A stretch of 64,000 bases of DNA from Pseudomonas saudiphocaensis (GCF_000756775.1 NZ_CCSF01000001.1:868001-932000), one strand, 5' to 3'; positions 45,185 to 54,932 are shown, counted from the stretch's first letter. Program-made: numbers and translations. The notes: a model not told the origin generated them from the sequence alone.

Positions 45185-45765
45185 ATGAACAACGATCAGC
45201 TGCAAGTTTTGGCCTTGATACTCGAGATTACTGGCTTTGGGCTTGCTTTTTTGCACGCATTTAAACCTCAGATATCGACTCGATTGAGCGACATGATCAA
45301 TTCTGTATTGCTTGCTGTCGGAGCCCGCAAGATGGATTACGCCATGCCAGGTGTGGATTACGACGATGAACTAAAGGACGAGGAGCGCGGGCCAGCTGCG
45401 CTGGGCTATTTCGTTTTCGGCATGTTCAGCCTGTTCATCATCGTGCAGCTGAGCTTGTTGTTTGATTTCGGTGACGGGTTTCTGTGGGCCTGCTTGGAGA
45501 TCGCGTTAGCCATCATGGCTGGCCCCATCGTCGCAATAATGCTGCACGCAACCCTATCCACTGCGCTTAACGCTTTAGACAGCCTACTGCTTTCGGCAGG
45601 TAACGGTGACTACGCAGTTAGTTTTGGCTTCATCCTCGCTGCGATAGGTATGGCATAGAGGTCAAACAAGTCTTTGATAGCACTCTCGCTTGGGTGCTTG
45701 TTATCTTTCCCCTGCTCGCTTGTCTTGCGGTTTACATGACGATCGTGAGCCATCGGAAAAAATGA
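45185..45765 (+). pseudogene. four-helix membrane protein beside the portal gene, frameshifted cargo gene
   Basis: The first frame (ATG at 45185, ribosome site AAGGAG) gives 157 residues with three hydrophobic stretches (LQVLALILEITGFGLAFLHA, LGYFVFGMFSLFIIVQLSLL, CLEIALAIMAGPIVAIML). It stops at TAG 45656-45658, but the frame one base over reads on at once as IEVKQVFDSTLAWVLVIFPL LACLAVYMTIVSHRKK with stop at 45765, a fitting fourth helix. So a one-base loss near 45650 probably split a 193-residue protein. I do not recognise the family. Position between portal and attR is the slot used for cargo such as ctx in phiCTX; superinfection exclusion is a guess. Confidence 0.6.
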
Positions 45766-45777
45766 CATTGCCAGAAA

Positions 45778-45803
45778 AAGAAGCCGCCTACGGGCGGTTT
45801 TTT
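45778..45803 (+). terminator. terminator after the membrane-protein gene
   Basis: GCCGCC pairs with GGGCGG over a short loop and is followed by seven T residues. Confidence 0.8.
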
Positions 45804-46240
45804 TGTGCCTCTGAACGGGCGCTTTTGCCGCCCTACAAGCAAGCAAGGCCCCAGCAAACCATACCAAAACGAGCCCTTCGAGTCCATCCTTAAAAGGCTC
45901 GAAAACCCCAGTATTCATGCGGCCTGCAGCCAACCCAGTACCTGCGTGCCAGGCCGTCGCCCGCTGACCTGCCGCCGCGCACCACCTATGTCACCAGAAG
46001 CCGACCGCGACCGGCCGGCCAGCACACCCAGGCCCAGCCACCACCCGGCGCGCGCCGTTGTCCCCCCACCTCACCTGCGGGCTAAATAGGTCGCTTTCAC
46101 TGCAGGCCTGCACATGGCGCCAGGCGGGCCAGTTACTGCGCTGGCGAGGCGATCAATGGGCGGGAAATACCTGCGAATCCCTGCGCGGGAGCGCTCAACA
46201 GGCGCGCGCGTATGGCCTCAGAAATCGAAGCCGATTTCGA
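45804..46240. other. gene-free prophage end, GC-rich
   Basis: About 440 bp with no convincing gene; short frames such as 46058-46246 have no recognisable motif. A P2-group phage should carry its cos site in or near this region, beside Q. A direct repeat-poor, C-rich stretch (45990-46080) stands out only by composition. Confidence 0.45.
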
Positions 46241-46245
46241 AAATA

Positions 46246-46520
46246 GGTAATTTTGGTAAGGGGGGGAGATTTTCACGGCTGTAGGCCGCGTATTTACTGG
46301 GCTGAAACGATTACCTCGGAAGGTAATTTGAGGTAAGGCAAAAGGTAATTTTTCTGTAAGTGCCTGATTCTAAAGGGTTGAGGATTTCTGGCTGCTGACC
46401 ACTGATTTAGGTAATTCGATTACCAATTTATTACCCTATTATTACCTTCAACAAATCATTGCAACGCCTTGAATTCAGAGGGTTTTCAGACGCCTCAGAA
46501 TCGAGATTACCTAAATTACC
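46246..46520. repeat. cluster of GGTAAT/ATTACC motifs at the attR end
   Basis: Ten exact GGTAAT/ATTACC hexamers occur in 275 bp (starts at 46246, 46310, 46322, 46344, 46410, 46419, 46430, 46441, 46506, 46515), plus two GGTAAG copies at 46255 and 46332. GGTAATTCGATTACC at 46410-46424 is a perfect inverted repeat. The region is AT-rich compared with its flanks. One copy also lies just inside attL at 23338-23343. Arm-type integrase sites, excisionase sites or replication/repressor sites are possible. Confidence 0.7.
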
Positions 46521-46526
46521 CTTTCC

Positions 46527-46713
46527 CGATGGGTCAAGCAAAATCGCTGTCATCCCGCGCCTGAGTGGGTTTTCCCGCACTCACCCGCATACTCATGGGA
46601 ACACGCTGGGAACAAACTCGCGCTCTTTCGCCATGGCCCAGAAACGCGAAAGCCCCGGAATCCGGGGCTTTCAGCGTGTTACATGGTGCGGACGGAGAGA
46701 CTCGAACTCTCAC
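46527..46713. repeat. attR: prophage border overlapping the intact tRNA-Leu gene
   Basis: Direct repeat of 23149-23332. The identical 35-base core (46679-46713) covers the tRNA-Leu 3' end; the hairpin at 46648-46672 (AAAGCCCCGGA/TCCGGGGCTTT) also serves as terminator of the tRNA operon. The remaining upstream part has diverged but can still be aligned along its whole length. Confidence 0.8.
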
Positions 46714-46768
46714 ACCTTGCGGCGCCAGAACCTAAATCTGGTGTGTCTACCAATTTCACCACGTCCGC
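46684..46768 (-). tRNA. tRNA-Leu (anticodon UAG)
   Basis: The 85-base gene folds as a class II tRNA with a long variable arm and encoded CCA. The anticodon stem CCAGA/TCTGG encloses TTTAGGT, so the anticodon is UAG, reading CUA/CUG-type codons. Its 3' end is the prophage attachment site and stays intact after integration. It is the last of three tRNA genes read leftward. Confidence 0.95.
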
Positions 46769-46818
46769 AAACAGCTTTTTAAACGAAAACGCCAGGCGGT
46801 GCCTGGCGCTTCGGAATA

Positions 46819-46895
46819 TGGGGTGGACGATGGGGTTCGAACCCACGACCGCAGGAGCCACAATCCTGTGCTCTACCAACTGAGCTACGCCCACC
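46819..46895 (-). tRNA. tRNA-His (anticodon GUG)
   Basis: The anticodon stem CAGGA/TCCTG encloses TTGTGGC, giving GUG. An encoded extra 5' G (position -1) opposite C73, special to tRNA-His, is present at 46895, and the CCA is encoded. The D arm (TAGCTCAGTTGGTAGAGC) and T arm (GGGTTCGAACCCC) are standard. Confidence 0.95.
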
Positions 46896-46928
46896 ATATT
46901 GCATTGCTTGTGCCAGAGACCAAGTTAA

Positions 46929-47005
46929 TGGCGCACCCGGCAGGATTCGAACCTGCGACCATCCGCTTAGAAGGCGGATGCTCTATCCAACTGAGCTACG
47001 GGCGC
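46929..47005 (-). tRNA. tRNA-Arg (anticodon UCU)
   Basis: The 77-base gene has acceptor GCGCCCG/CGGGTGC, anticodon stem TCCGC/GCGGA with loop CTTCTAA (anticodon UCU) and encoded CCA. It is the first gene of the Arg-His-Leu cluster; the 268-bp spacer to folD should hold the cluster's promoter. Confidence 0.95.
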
Positions 47006-47273
47006 TTTTATCTGCATTCAATGGAGCGCAGACTTCAAGCTCCGACTACCGAAGATAACCTTCTTAAGTCGTCTTACCCAGCAGCAGGCTGTGCTCGACA
47101 AGCGGGGCGAATCTTAAGGGGGTAGCGGCAGTCCGTCAACAGCAAAATGAAAAAAAGTTCATAAAGGTAAAGGGGTTACGCCAACTCGTTGATACAGCGT
47201 CTTTGCCAGATCGTACCGTCGTGCGAGAATGCGCGCACTTTATTCAGTCCTCTCCGATGGTTAATCAAGCGTC

Positions 47274-48128
47274 ATGACCGCAAAACTGATCGATGGTAAG
47301 ACGATCGCTGGCAATATCCGCCAGCAAATCGCCGACAAAGTTGCCGAGCGCACCCGGCAAGGCCTCAGAGTTCCAGGGCTAGCCGTGATCCTCGTAGGTA
47401 CCGATCCTGCCTCTCAGGTATATGTGGCGCACAAGCGCAGGGACTGCGAGGAAGTCGGCTTCAAATCCACGGCGCATGACCTGCCAGCCGAGACCACGCA
47501 GGAAGAGCTGCTGGCGCTGATCGACCAGCTCAATGAAGATCCGCTTGTTGATGGCATCCTCGTACAACTGCCGCTGCCTCGGCATCTGGATGCCTCGCAA
47601 TTGCTCGAGCGCATTCGTCCGGACAAGGATGTAGACGGGTTCCATCCCTACAATATCGGCCGGCTTGCCCAGCGCATGCCCTTGCTGCGCCCCTGCACGC
47701 CGAAAGGCATCATGGCACTGCTGGAAAGCACTGGCGTCGATCTGCACGGGCTCAATGCCGTCGTTGTCGGCGCCTCGAATATCGTGGGCCGCCCCATGGC
47801 GCTGGAATTGCTGCTGGCGGGCTGCACCACCACCGTTACCCATCGATTCACCCATGATCTGAGCGAGCACATCAAGCGTGCCGACCTGATCGTAGTGGCG
47901 ACTGGCATTACTGGGCTGGTTAAAGGCGAGTGGATCAAGGAAGGCGCCATCGTCATCGACGTGGGCATCAATCGGCAGGCCGATGGCAAGCTGGTCGGGG
48001 ATGTTGAGTTCGATGTTGCCGTACAGCGCGCCGGCTGGATCACACCCGTACCTGGCGGAGTGGGCCCGATGACACGAGCCTGTCTGCTGGAAAACACCTT
48101 GCATGCCGCAGAGCATCTTCACGACTGA
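47274..48128 (+). CDS. folD: methylenetetrahydrofolate dehydrogenase/cyclohydrolase
   Basis: FolD interconverts 5,10-methylene- and 10-formyl-tetrahydrofolate with NADP+. The 284-residue protein has the substrate-binding Lys in [20 protein letters not shown], the PLPRHLD motif ([18 protein letters not shown]), [28 protein letters not shown] and the Rossmann loop [18 protein letters not shown], ending with [20 protein letters not shown]. It is transcribed alone and divergently from the tRNA cluster. Confidence 0.97.
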   Translation: MTAKLIDGKTIAGNIRQQIADKVAERTRQGLRVPGLAVILVGTDPASQVYVAHKRRDCEEVGFKSTAHDLPAETTQEELLALIDQLNEDPLVDGILVQLPLPRHLDASQLLERIRPDKDVDGFHPYNIGRLAQRMPLLRPCTPKGIMALLESTGVDLHGLNAVVVGASNIVGRPMALELLLAGCTTTVTHRFTHDLSEHIKRADLIVVATGITGLVKGEWIKEGAIVIDVGINRQADGKLVGDVEFDVAVQRAGWITPVPGGVGPMTRACLLENTLHAAEHLHD

Positions 48129-48192
48129 TCAAACAGGCCATCGAAAACCTGTTGGCATACGCCGCTGAAACAGTCCCGGAAACCGCAACGGT

Positions 48193-48223
48193 AAAAAAAC
48201 GGCACCCCGAAGGTGCCGTTTTT
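48193..48223. terminator. bidirectional terminator between folD and cysS
   Basis: AAAAAACGGCACC pairs with GGTGCCGTTTTT over a CCGAA loop, with A- and T-runs suited to both converging genes. Confidence 0.9.
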
Positions 48224-48236
48224 GTTTCAGAGCAGG

Positions 48237-49622
48237 TTATTCGCTCAGTCGCCAGGTCGTCCCGCCCTTGCCGTCTTCCAGCACGACGCCCATTGCAGCC
48301 AGCTGATCGCGGATCCGGTCCGACTCGGCCCAGTTCTTTTCAGCTCGCGCTTGCAGGCGTGCTGCGATCAGGGCTTCGACCTCGGCTGCGTCAACCTTGC
48401 CTTCAGCGCCGACCTGCAGGAAGGCATCGGGACTCATCTGCAGCACGCCGAGTACGCTACCCAGCTCCTTCAGGCGCGCCGCCAGCGCCGCAGCAGCCTG
48501 TTGATCGCTATCGCGCAGCCGATTGATCTCGCGCGCCATATCGAACAGCACTGCACAGGCTTCCGGCGAGTTGAAATCATCATCCATAGCCGCGCCGAAA
48601 CGCTCAACAAATGCCTCGCCACCTGCTGCCGGCACTTCAGGCAAGCCCCTGAGTGCGGTGTAGAACCGCTCCAGAGCGCCCTTGGCTTCCTTGAGGCTAT
48701 CTTCGGAGTAGTTGATCGGGCTGCGGTAATGACTGGCCACCAGCAGATAGCGCACCACTTCCGGATGGTACTTTTCCAGCACTTCGCGGATGGTGAAAAA
48801 ATTCCCCAGAGACTTGGACATCTTCTCACCGTCCACACGCACCGCGCCGGCATGCATCCAGGCGTTGGCGTAGAGCTTGCCGGTGGCCGCTTCGCTCTGG
48901 GCGATCTCGTTCTCATGATGTGGGAACACCAGGTCCGGGCCGCCACCATGGATGTCGAAGGTCTCGCCCAGACAGCAGGTGGACATCACCGAGCATTCGA
49001 TATGCCAGCCCGGCCGCCCCTTGCCCCAAGGTGAGTCCCAGCTCGGCTCGCCCGGTTTGGCAGCTTTCCAGAGAACGAAGTCCAGCGGGTCTTCCTTGGC
49101 CTCGTCGACTTCGATACGCGCACCGATTTTCAGGTCTTCGATCCGGCGCCGCGACAGCTTGCCGTAGCCGGCGAACTTGCCGACGCGGTAGTAGACGTCG
49201 CCATTGCCGGGCGCGTAAGCATAGCCCTTGTCGATCAGCGTCTGAATCATGCTGAACATGCCGTCGATATGCTGGGTAGCACGCGGCTCGATATCTGGAC
49301 GTAGTACGTTCAGGCGCGCCTCGTCTTCGTGCATGGCGGCGATCATGCGCTCGACCAGCGCTTCGAAGGGTTCACCATTCTCCTGCGCACGACGGATAAT
49401 CTTGTCGTCGATGTCGGTGATATTGCGTACATAGGTGACGTCATAGCCGCGATGACGCAGCCAGCGCGTCACCACGTCGAACGCCACCATTACCCGCGCG
49501 TGACCGATATGGCAGAAGTCATAGACGGTCATGCCGCACACGTACATGCGTACCTGATTGCCCACCAACGGCGTGAAAGCGTCCTTGGTCTTGCTCAAGG
49601 TGTTGTAAATCGACAACGCCAT
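48237..49622 (-). CDS. cysS: cysteinyl-tRNA synthetase
   Basis: The 461-residue class I synthetase has the N-terminal zinc Cys in [20 protein letters not shown] with the HIGH signature, the zinc cluster residues [20 protein letters not shown] and HHENE, the KMSKS loop in [15 protein letters not shown], and the helical anticodon-binding region at the end (GTTWRLSE). It loads cysteine onto tRNA-Cys. It starts one base after glnS stops and is probably co-transcribed with it. Confidence 0.97.
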   Translation of the reverse strand: MALSIYNTLSKTKDAFTPLVGNQVRMYVCGMTVYDFCHIGHARVMVAFDVVTRWLRHRGYDVTYVRNITDIDDKIIRRAQENGEPFEALVERMIAAMHEDEARLNVLRPDIEPRATQHIDGMFSMIQTLIDKGYAYAPGNGDVYYRVGKFAGYGKLSRRRIEDLKIGARIEVDEAKEDPLDFVLWKAAKPGEPSWDSPWGKGRPGWHIECSVMSTCCLGETFDIHGGGPDLVFPHHENEIAQSEAATGKLYANAWMHAGAVRVDGEKMSKSLGNFFTIREVLEKYHPEVVRYLLVASHYRSPINYSEDSLKEAKGALERFYTALRGLPEVPAAGGEAFVERFGAAMDDDFNSPEACAVLFDMAREINRLRDSDQQAAAALAARLKELGSVLGVLQMSPDAFLQVGAEGKVDAAEVEALIAARLQARAEKNWAESDRIRDQLAAMGVVLEDGKGGTTWRLSE

Positions 49623-49623
49623 G

Positions 49624-51291
49624 TCAGGCTCCCCAGGAGTCGCGCAGAGTCACGGTGCGATTGAAGACCGGCGCGCCCGGCTTGCTGTCCTTGATGTCGG
49701 CACAGAAATAGCCTTCGCGCTCAAACTGGAAGCGCTCTTCCGGCTCGGCATTGGCCAGCGACGGCTCGGCGCGGCAGCCTTTGAGCACCACCAGCGATTC
49801 AGGATTGATATTGTCGAGGAAGCTGCCGCCCTCCTCGTCCTTCTCCGGGTTAGCGGAGCGGAACAGGCGATCATAAAGGCGGACTTCGCACTCGACGCTC
49901 TCGGCGGCCGGCACCCAGTGAATCACGCCCTTGACCTTGCGACCCTCGGGGTTCTTGCCCAGGGTGTTTTCGTCGTAGAAGCAGCGCAGCTCGACGATGT
50001 TGCCCTCGGCATCCTTGATCGCTTCGTCGGCACGAATCACGTAGCTGCCACGCAGACGCACCTCACCGCCGGGGATCAGGCGCTTGAAGCCGGCCGGTGG
50101 GACTTCCTCGAAATCGCTGGCATCGATGTAGATCTCGCGACTGAACGGCAGCACGCGAACGCCCATGTCCTGTTTGGGATGGCGCGGAAGCTCAAGGTTC
50201 TCGACCTGACCTTCGGGATAATTGGTGATCACTACCTTCAGCGGCTTAAGCACACACATGGCGCGCGCTGCATTGGCATCCAGGTCTTCGCGAATGGCGA
50301 ACTCGAGCATGCCGATATCCACTACACCGCCGGCGCGGTTGACGCCGATCATGTCGCAGAAGTTGCGGATCGAGGCAGGCGTGTAGCCGCGACGACGGAA
50401 GCCTGACAGCGTGGACATACGCGGGTCGTCCCAGCCTTTAACGTGCCCCTCATCGACCAGTTGCTTGAGCTTGCGCTTGCTGGTGATGGTGTAGTTCAGA
50501 TTCAGGCGCGCGAATTCATACTGGCGCGGCTTGGCCGGTACCGGCAGGTGCTCCAGGAACCATTCGTACAGTGGGCGATGATCCTCGAACTCCAGCGTGC
50601 AGATCGAGTGCGTGATGCCTTCAATCGCGTCCGACTGACCGTGGGTGAAGTCGTAGCTGGGGTAGATGCACCACTTGTCACCGGTCTGGTGATGGTGGGC
50701 GTGACGAATGCGATAGAGGATCGGGTCGCGCATGTTCATGTTCGGCGAGGCCATGTCGATCTTGGCGCGTAGCGCACGAGCACCGTCGGGGAACTCGCCC
50801 GCCTTCATGCGAGCGAACAGATCGAGGTTTTCTTCCACCGAGCGCTCGCGGAACGGGCTGTTCTTGCCAGGCTCGGTCAGGCTGCCGCGGTATTCACGCG
50901 CCTGCTCGGGCGTGAGATCGCAAACGTATGCCTTGCCGGCCTCAATCAGGTGAACGGCCCAGGCATAGAGCTGATCGAAGTAGCCGGAGGCATAGCGCTC
51001 TTCGCCGGCCCACTGAAAGCCCAGCCACTGCACATCGCTCTTGATCGCGTCGATGTACTCCTGGTCTTCCTTGGCCGGGTTGGTGTCGTCGAAACGCAGA
51101 TTGCAAACGCCACCGAATTCCTGTGCCAGACCGAAGTTCAGGCAGATCGACTTGGCGTGGCCGATGTGCAGATAGCCGTTAGGCTCCGGCGGGAAACGCG
51201 TGACGATGCTGGCGTGCTTGCCGGAATCCAGGTCGGCCTGGACGATCGGGCGGAGAAAATTGGTGGCTGCGGTAGTCTCAGGCTTGCTCAT
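49624..51291 (-). CDS. glnS: glutaminyl-tRNA synthetase
   Basis: The 555-residue class I synthetase shows the HIGH motif in [20 protein letters not shown], the family stretch [35 protein letters not shown] and the KMSKS-equivalent [17 protein letters not shown]; the beta-barrel anticodon domain ends in [13 protein letters not shown]. It charges tRNA-Gln directly. A ribosome site AAGGACACC lies before the ATG. Upstream is a TIR-bounded repeat element. Confidence 0.97.
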   Translation of the reverse strand: MSKPETTAATNFLRPIVQADLDSGKHASIVTRFPPEPNGYLHIGHAKSICLNFGLAQEFGGVCNLRFDDTNPAKEDQEYIDAIKSDVQWLGFQWAGEERYASGYFDQLYAWAVHLIEAGKAYVCDLTPEQAREYRGSLTEPGKNSPFRERSVEENLDLFARMKAGEFPDGARALRAKIDMASPNMNMRDPILYRIRHAHHHQTGDKWCIYPSYDFTHGQSDAIEGITHSICTLEFEDHRPLYEWFLEHLPVPAKPRQYEFARLNLNYTITSKRKLKQLVDEGHVKGWDDPRMSTLSGFRRRGYTPASIRNFCDMIGVNRAGGVVDIGMLEFAIREDLDANAARAMCVLKPLKVVITNYPEGQVENLELPRHPKQDMGVRVLPFSREIYIDASDFEEVPPAGFKRLIPGGEVRLRGSYVIRADEAIKDAEGNIVELRCFYDENTLGKNPEGRKVKGVIHWVPAAESVECEVRLYDRLFRSANPEKDEEGGSFLDNINPESLVVLKGCRAEPSLANAEPEERFQFEREGYFCADIKDSKPGAPVFNRTVTLRDSWGA

Positions 51292-51320
51292 GGTGTCCTT
51301 AATGATCTGCGAGTATGCGG

Positions 51321-51466
51321 CTCAGAGAGGCTTGCAAAAGTGGCGAGCGAAGAACAGGCAAGGCGAGACCAGCCGGCAAAGCGGCATGTACGAGCGGTAC
51401 ATGGCATTTGGAGGCGGATTCAACGCAGCCTGTTCGACTGCAGTACTTTTGCACGGCCTCTCTCAG
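51321..51466. repeat. 146-bp element with terminal inverted repeats (MITE-like)
   Basis: The ends, CTCAGAGAGGCTTGCAAAAG at the left and CTTTTGCACGGCCTCTCTCA at the right, are inverted copies with a few differences. The inside has a small GTACGAGCGGTAC palindrome and no reading frame. It fills half of the glnS-ppiB divergent spacer. It may be a non-autonomous mobile repeat or a long RNA hairpin. Confidence 0.6.
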
Positions 51467-51584
51467 GGTAGGCCGGTCAAACCAAAGGGCTTATCATAGC
51501 GGACCCGTCAATCCCCTGACAGAGCCAGGCACCCGCCCTCGTCAGTCAGCGACATCCTTCTTTTTCGATACAAGGAAGCCTGCA

Positions 51585-52079
51585 ATGATCCAGCTCCATA
51601 CCAACCATGGCGTCATCACCGTCAAGCTGTTCGAAGACAAGGCTCCCGAGACCACGGCCAACTTCAAGGAATATGTCAGCAGCGGTCACTACGACGGCAC
51701 TATTTTCCATCGCGTGATCGGCAACTTCATGATTCAAGGTGGCGGCTTTGAGCCTGGCATGAAGCAGAAAGCCGTTCGCGCCTCGATCAAGAACGAAGCC
51801 AATAACGGACTTTCCAACAAGACCGGCACTCTGGCCATGGCACGCACCATGGAGCCGCACTCCGCCTCCGCGCAGTTCTTTATCAACGTCAAGGACAACG
51901 ACTTCCTCGACCACACCGCGCAGACCGTTCAGGGTTGGGGCTACGCTGTTTTCGGTGAGGTTGTAGACGGCATGGATGTGGTTGAAAAGATCAAGAATGT
52001 TCCCACCACGATGAAGGCTGGTCATCAGGACGTCCCGGTTGACGACGTCATCATCGAAAAAGCCGAGATCGTCGAGTAA
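51585..52079 (+). CDS. ppiB: cytoplasmic peptidyl-prolyl cis-trans isomerase B (cyclophilin)
   Basis: The start ATG at 51585 ([29 protein letters not shown] upstream) gives 164 residues, the usual PpiB length. Cyclophilin active-site residues are present in [20 protein letters not shown] and [20 protein letters not shown] and [16 protein letters not shown]. No signal peptide, so it acts in the cytoplasm. lpxH follows after six bases. Confidence 0.96.
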   Translation: MIQLHTNHGVITVKLFEDKAPETTANFKEYVSSGHYDGTIFHRVIGNFMIQGGGFEPGMKQKAVRASIKNEANNGLSNKTGTLAMARTMEPHSASAQFFINVKDNDFLDHTAQTVQGWGYAVFGEVVDGMDVVEKIKNVPTTMKAGHQDVPVDDVIIEKAEIVE

Positions 52080-52085
52080 ACCTCG

Positions 52086-52808
52086 TTGATTCTGCTGATT
52101 TCAGATCTGCATCTCGAAGAGCAACGCCCGGATATCAGCCGGGCGTTTCTTCGTTTCCTCAAGACTCGCGCCGCCCAGGCCGAGGCGCTCTATATTCTGG
52201 GCGATTTCTTCGAGGTCTGGGTCGGCGACGATGGCATGACGCCCTTTCAGCACGAAATCGCCAGCGCGCTGCGTACTTTGAGCGACGGTGGTACGCGCCT
52301 CTATCTGATGCATGGCAATCGCGATTTCATGATTGGTCAGGCGTTCTGCAAGGAAGCAGGCTGCACGCTGCTGCGCGACCCTCATGTCGCCACGCTTGGC
52401 GGTGAGCGGGTATTGCTGATGCACGGAGACAGCCTGTGTACCCGGGACGAAGGCTACATGCGCATGCGTCGTCTGCTGCGCAACCCGCTGAGCCTGTTCA
52501 TTCTGCACAGCCTTTCCCTCGCACGGCGGCAAAAGATCGCTTCGAAGCTGCGTTCGACCAGCAAGAAAGAAACACGGATGAAGGCCAGCGATATTGTCGA
52601 CGTGACCCCCGATGAAGTGCTCAGGGTGATGCGCAAGCACCAGGTCCGCACCCTGATCCATGGGCACACGCACCGACCGGCCACCCATGCGCTGCAAATC
52701 GACGGTCAGGCCGCACAACGCATCGTGCTAGGTGATTGGGATCGCCAGGGCTGGGCGCTGCAGATAGATGCTTCCGGCTTTCAGCAGGCGCCGTTCGACC
52801 TCGCCTGA
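52086..52808 (+). CDS. lpxH: UDP-2,3-diacylglucosamine diphosphatase
   Basis: LpxH cleaves UDP-2,3-diacylglucosamine to lipid X in lipid A synthesis at the inner membrane. The 240-residue metallophosphoesterase has DLHL (8-11), [31 protein letters not shown] and GHTHRPATH metal-binding motifs. The start is TTG at 52086, six bases after ppiB, so translation may be coupled. The stop abuts the miaE stop with no gap. Confidence 0.95.
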   Translation: MILLISDLHLEEQRPDISRAFLRFLKTRAAQAEALYILGDFFEVWVGDDGMTPFQHEIASALRTLSDGGTRLYLMHGNRDFMIGQAFCKEAGCTLLRDPHVATLGGERVLLMHGDSLCTRDEGYMRMRRLLRNPLSLFILHSLSLARRQKIASKLRSTSKKETRMKASDIVDVTPDEVLRVMRKHQVRTLIHGHTHRPATHALQIDGQAAQRIVLGDWDRQGWALQIDASGFQQAPFDLA

Positions 52809-53414
52809 TCAGGCCGCTGCCGGAATGCCGCTGTGGAAGCGGAACTCGGTATCCGGGCTTTCGATCAACTCACGCTCACGCTCTCGCACTCGGATAATCG
52901 TCGCGTCGATGTCGGCTGCATCTCCGTAGAGGTAGGCGAGCTTCAGGTAATCCTGAAAATGCCTTGCCTCGGACTTCAGCAAGCCGTGATAGAACTTGCC
53001 GAGTTCTTCGTCCAGATGCGGAACCAGCATCGCGAAGCGCTCACAGGAGCGCGCCTCGATAAAGGCTCCGATTACCAAGGTATCGGCCAGGCGGTAAGGC
53101 TCATGGTTGCGCACCAGTTCACGCAGGCCCGCGGCGTAACGCGATGAACCGACATTGCGCAGCGCTATGCCCCGCTTGCGTATGATCGATAGCACCTGCT
53201 CGAAGTGCCGCAGCTCTTCTCGCGCCAGTCGCGACATCTTGTTTTGCAGGTCTGGCTTGTCGACATAGCGGAACATCAACTGGAAGGCACTACCGGCGGC
53301 CTTCTTCTCGCAGTTACCGTGATCGATGAGCATCACATCCTGATTCTGCAGGGCAACATCGACCCAGGCCGCAGGTGTCGCGCAGCCCAGAAATTCATTC
53401 AATTCGGAAAGCAT
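52809..53414 (-). CDS. miaE: tRNA-(ms2io6A37) hydroxylase
   Basis: MiaE is a diiron monooxygenase that hydroxylates the isopentenyl side chain of ms2i6A37 in tRNA. The 201-residue ferritin-like protein has the iron ligand motifs GNCEKKAAGSAF, ARLAREELRHFEQVL-type REELRHFEQVL, FIEARSCERFAML and KSEARHFQDYLKLA. It converges on lpxH with no gap. Confidence 0.93.
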   Translation of the reverse strand: MLSELNEFLGCATPAAWVDVALQNQDVMLIDHGNCEKKAAGSAFQLMFRYVDKPDLQNKMSRLAREELRHFEQVLSIIRKRGIALRNVGSSRYAAGLRELVRNHEPYRLADTLVIGAFIEARSCERFAMLVPHLDEELGKFYHGLLKSEARHFQDYLKLAYLYGDAADIDATIIRVRERERELIESPDTEFRFHSGIPAAA

Positions 53415-53551
53415 GTGGAGCGTCTTGATAGTGGCTATCGGCGCATTATACGAGGCATGCTCGACACGACCAGCGCTGATTGACCTGCATCACCGCTCAA
53501 CGCCGCCACATTGATATAGTGCAGTGACCTGAACAGGAAACGGAGCCGATC

Positions 53552-54415
53552 ATGCAAGCCATTCGCTGTGTTCTCGTGGTAATTGATCCCAAACAGCCAG
53601 AAAACCTCGCATTGAAGAGAGCCTGCCTGATCGCCAGTGTCAGTCAGTCGCGGCTGCACCTACTCATCTGTGATGGCAAGCAGGATCACAGCGAGTACCT
53701 GAGCCGCCTGCGCGAGGAGCTGGAAACCCAGGGGCACACGGTGAGTACCGGACAGGCCTGGCGCGACAACATCTATCAAACCATCATCACTGTGCAGCAA
53801 GCCGAAGGTTGTGGCTTGGTAATCAAGCAGCACATTCCCGATAGCCCGCTCAAGCGTGCGCTACTGACGCCGGATGACTGGAAGCTGCTGCGCTATTGCC
53901 CCTGCCCCGTGCTGATGGTCAAGACCGACACTCCTTGGACCGGCGGCAACGTGCTGGCTGCAGTGGACGTTGGCAACGCCGATATCGAGCATCGCACCCT
54001 GCATGCCAGCATCGTCAATCATGGCTACGACATCGCCTCGCTGGCCGGTGGCAACCTGCACGTCATCAGCGCTCACCCTTCAGCCATGCTCTCCGCGGCA
54101 GATCCGGCGTTTCAACTGAAGGAAACCATCGAAGCTCGCTATCGTGACGCCTGCAAGCAGTTTCAGTCCGAGTTCGATATCCCTGACAGCCAGCTGCATA
54201 TCAAGGAAGGCCCGGCTGATGCGTTGATCCCGGATGTCTGCAAGCAACTGAAAGCCGTGGTAACCATTATCGGCACAGTCGCGCGTACCGGCCTCTCAGG
54301 CGCACTGATGGGCAACACTGCCGAGGTGGTACTTGATGCACTGGAAAGCGATGTTCTGGTATTGAAGCCCGACGATATCATCGAGCATCTGGAGGAGCTG
54401 GTAGCCCAGCGATAA
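53552..54415 (+). CDS. tandem universal stress protein (UspE-like)
   Basis: The 287-residue protein has two Usp domains (1-125 and 135-280). The second domain has the ATP/UMP-binding style motif VVTIIGTVARTGLSGALMGN TAEVVLDALESDVLVLKP (GxxG-RxG-(x)-GN-S/TA). The first begins RCVLVVIDPKQPENLALKRA. Such proteins accumulate during stress and growth arrest in pseudomonads. AACGGAGCCG lies before the ATG. It is monocistronic. Confidence 0.9.
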   Translation: MQAIRCVLVVIDPKQPENLALKRACLIASVSQSRLHLLICDGKQDHSEYLSRLREELETQGHTVSTGQAWRDNIYQTIITVQQAEGCGLVIKQHIPDSPLKRALLTPDDWKLLRYCPCPVLMVKTDTPWTGGNVLAAVDVGNADIEHRTLHASIVNHGYDIASLAGGNLHVISAHPSAMLSAADPAFQLKETIEARYRDACKQFQSEFDIPDSQLHIKEGPADALIPDVCKQLKAVVTIIGTVARTGLSGALMGNTAEVVLDALESDVLVLKPDDIIEHLEELVAQR

Positions 54416-54464
54416 CCGTCTGCCTCGAAAGCCGGGGCGCCGAACACGCACCCCGGCAACTTGA

Positions 54465-54932
54465 TCAGCGCAGCCGCTCGACGAGAAAGCCAGGCGCGAT
54501 GTAGCGCTCGTAATGAGCTTGCGAGAGCAGAAAAAACTCCTGATCGATCGCATCGCGCAAATCAGGCAGCGACCAGTTTCGAAACTCCGGTAGTAGCACT
54601 ACCCCATAGGCCTCGAGTTGCTGAATGAAGCGCGCACCTCGAGCGATCAACTGATAGGCCCAGGCATAGGGTGACTGCCCTTCAACGAAGCGGATCTGCC
54701 GAGCCAACAATTGCTCTCGCAGCAGCCCCGCATCAAAAACCTGCACCTTCGCCGTCATTACCTGGGTCAGCAGCTGCTCCAAACGCACCCACACGGCACG
54801 CTTTTCTTCCTCGGTGTAAGCGTTCCATCCCACGATCTCATGGCTGAAGCGCTTGCAGCCACGGCAGACCAGGTCACCGTATATGGTTGAGCAGCGACCG
54901 ATACAGGGGGTCTTGATGTGCTGATTTGACAT
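54465..54932 (-). CDS. DUF1289 protein
   Basis: The 155-residue protein has the DUF1289 N-terminal Cys cluster (TPCIGRCSTIYGDLVCRGCK RFSHEIVGW) in which four cysteines are spaced for zinc or iron-sulfur binding, followed by a helical extension of unknown role that ends IAPGFLVERLR. Short versions are about 60 residues; this longer form is common in Pseudomonas. Function unknown. Confidence 0.85.
   Translation of the reverse strand: MSNQHIKTPCIGRCSTIYGDLVCRGCKRFSHEIVGWNAYTEEEKRAVWVRLEQLLTQVMTAKVQVFDAGLLREQLLARQIRFVEGQSPYAWAYQLIARGARFIQQLEAYGVVLLPEFRNWSLPDLRDAIDQEFFLLSQAHYERYIAPGFLVERLR

Larger units (their letters stand above)
23298..46713. mobile_element. defective P2-group (phiCTX-like) prophage in tRNA-Leu
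   Basis: About 23.4 kb lies between direct repeats of the tRNA-Leu 3' end. It encodes the P2 virion and lysis set in P2 order: P-Q on the plus strand; O N M L X, lysis, R S V W J I H G, then FI FII E E' T U D' on the minus strand. The integrase fragment lies at attL, with its 3' end towards att, and the portal at the attR side. P2 and phiCTX are 33-36 kb, so about 10-12 kb is missing, matching the absent early region. D is fused to the integrase fragment at about 24080, and FII has a frameshift. It is probably not inducible alone. Confidence 0.88.

Noticed and set aside
46143-46171. GGCGAGGCG followed by GGGCGGGAAA resembling the P2 cos core
   Set aside because: The match is broken by a seven-base insertion and could be chance in GC-rich DNA. 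The region beside Q is the right place for cos, but this is too weak to call.
46246-46520. CRISPR array as explanation of the repeated motif
   Set aside because: The repeats are only six bases, in both orientations and irregularly spaced; no spacer-repeat pattern or cas gene is present.
23481-46713. R-type pyocin (tailocin) rather than prophage
   Set aside because: Complete terminase, portal, scaffold, capsid and head completion genes are present, and tailocins lack them.
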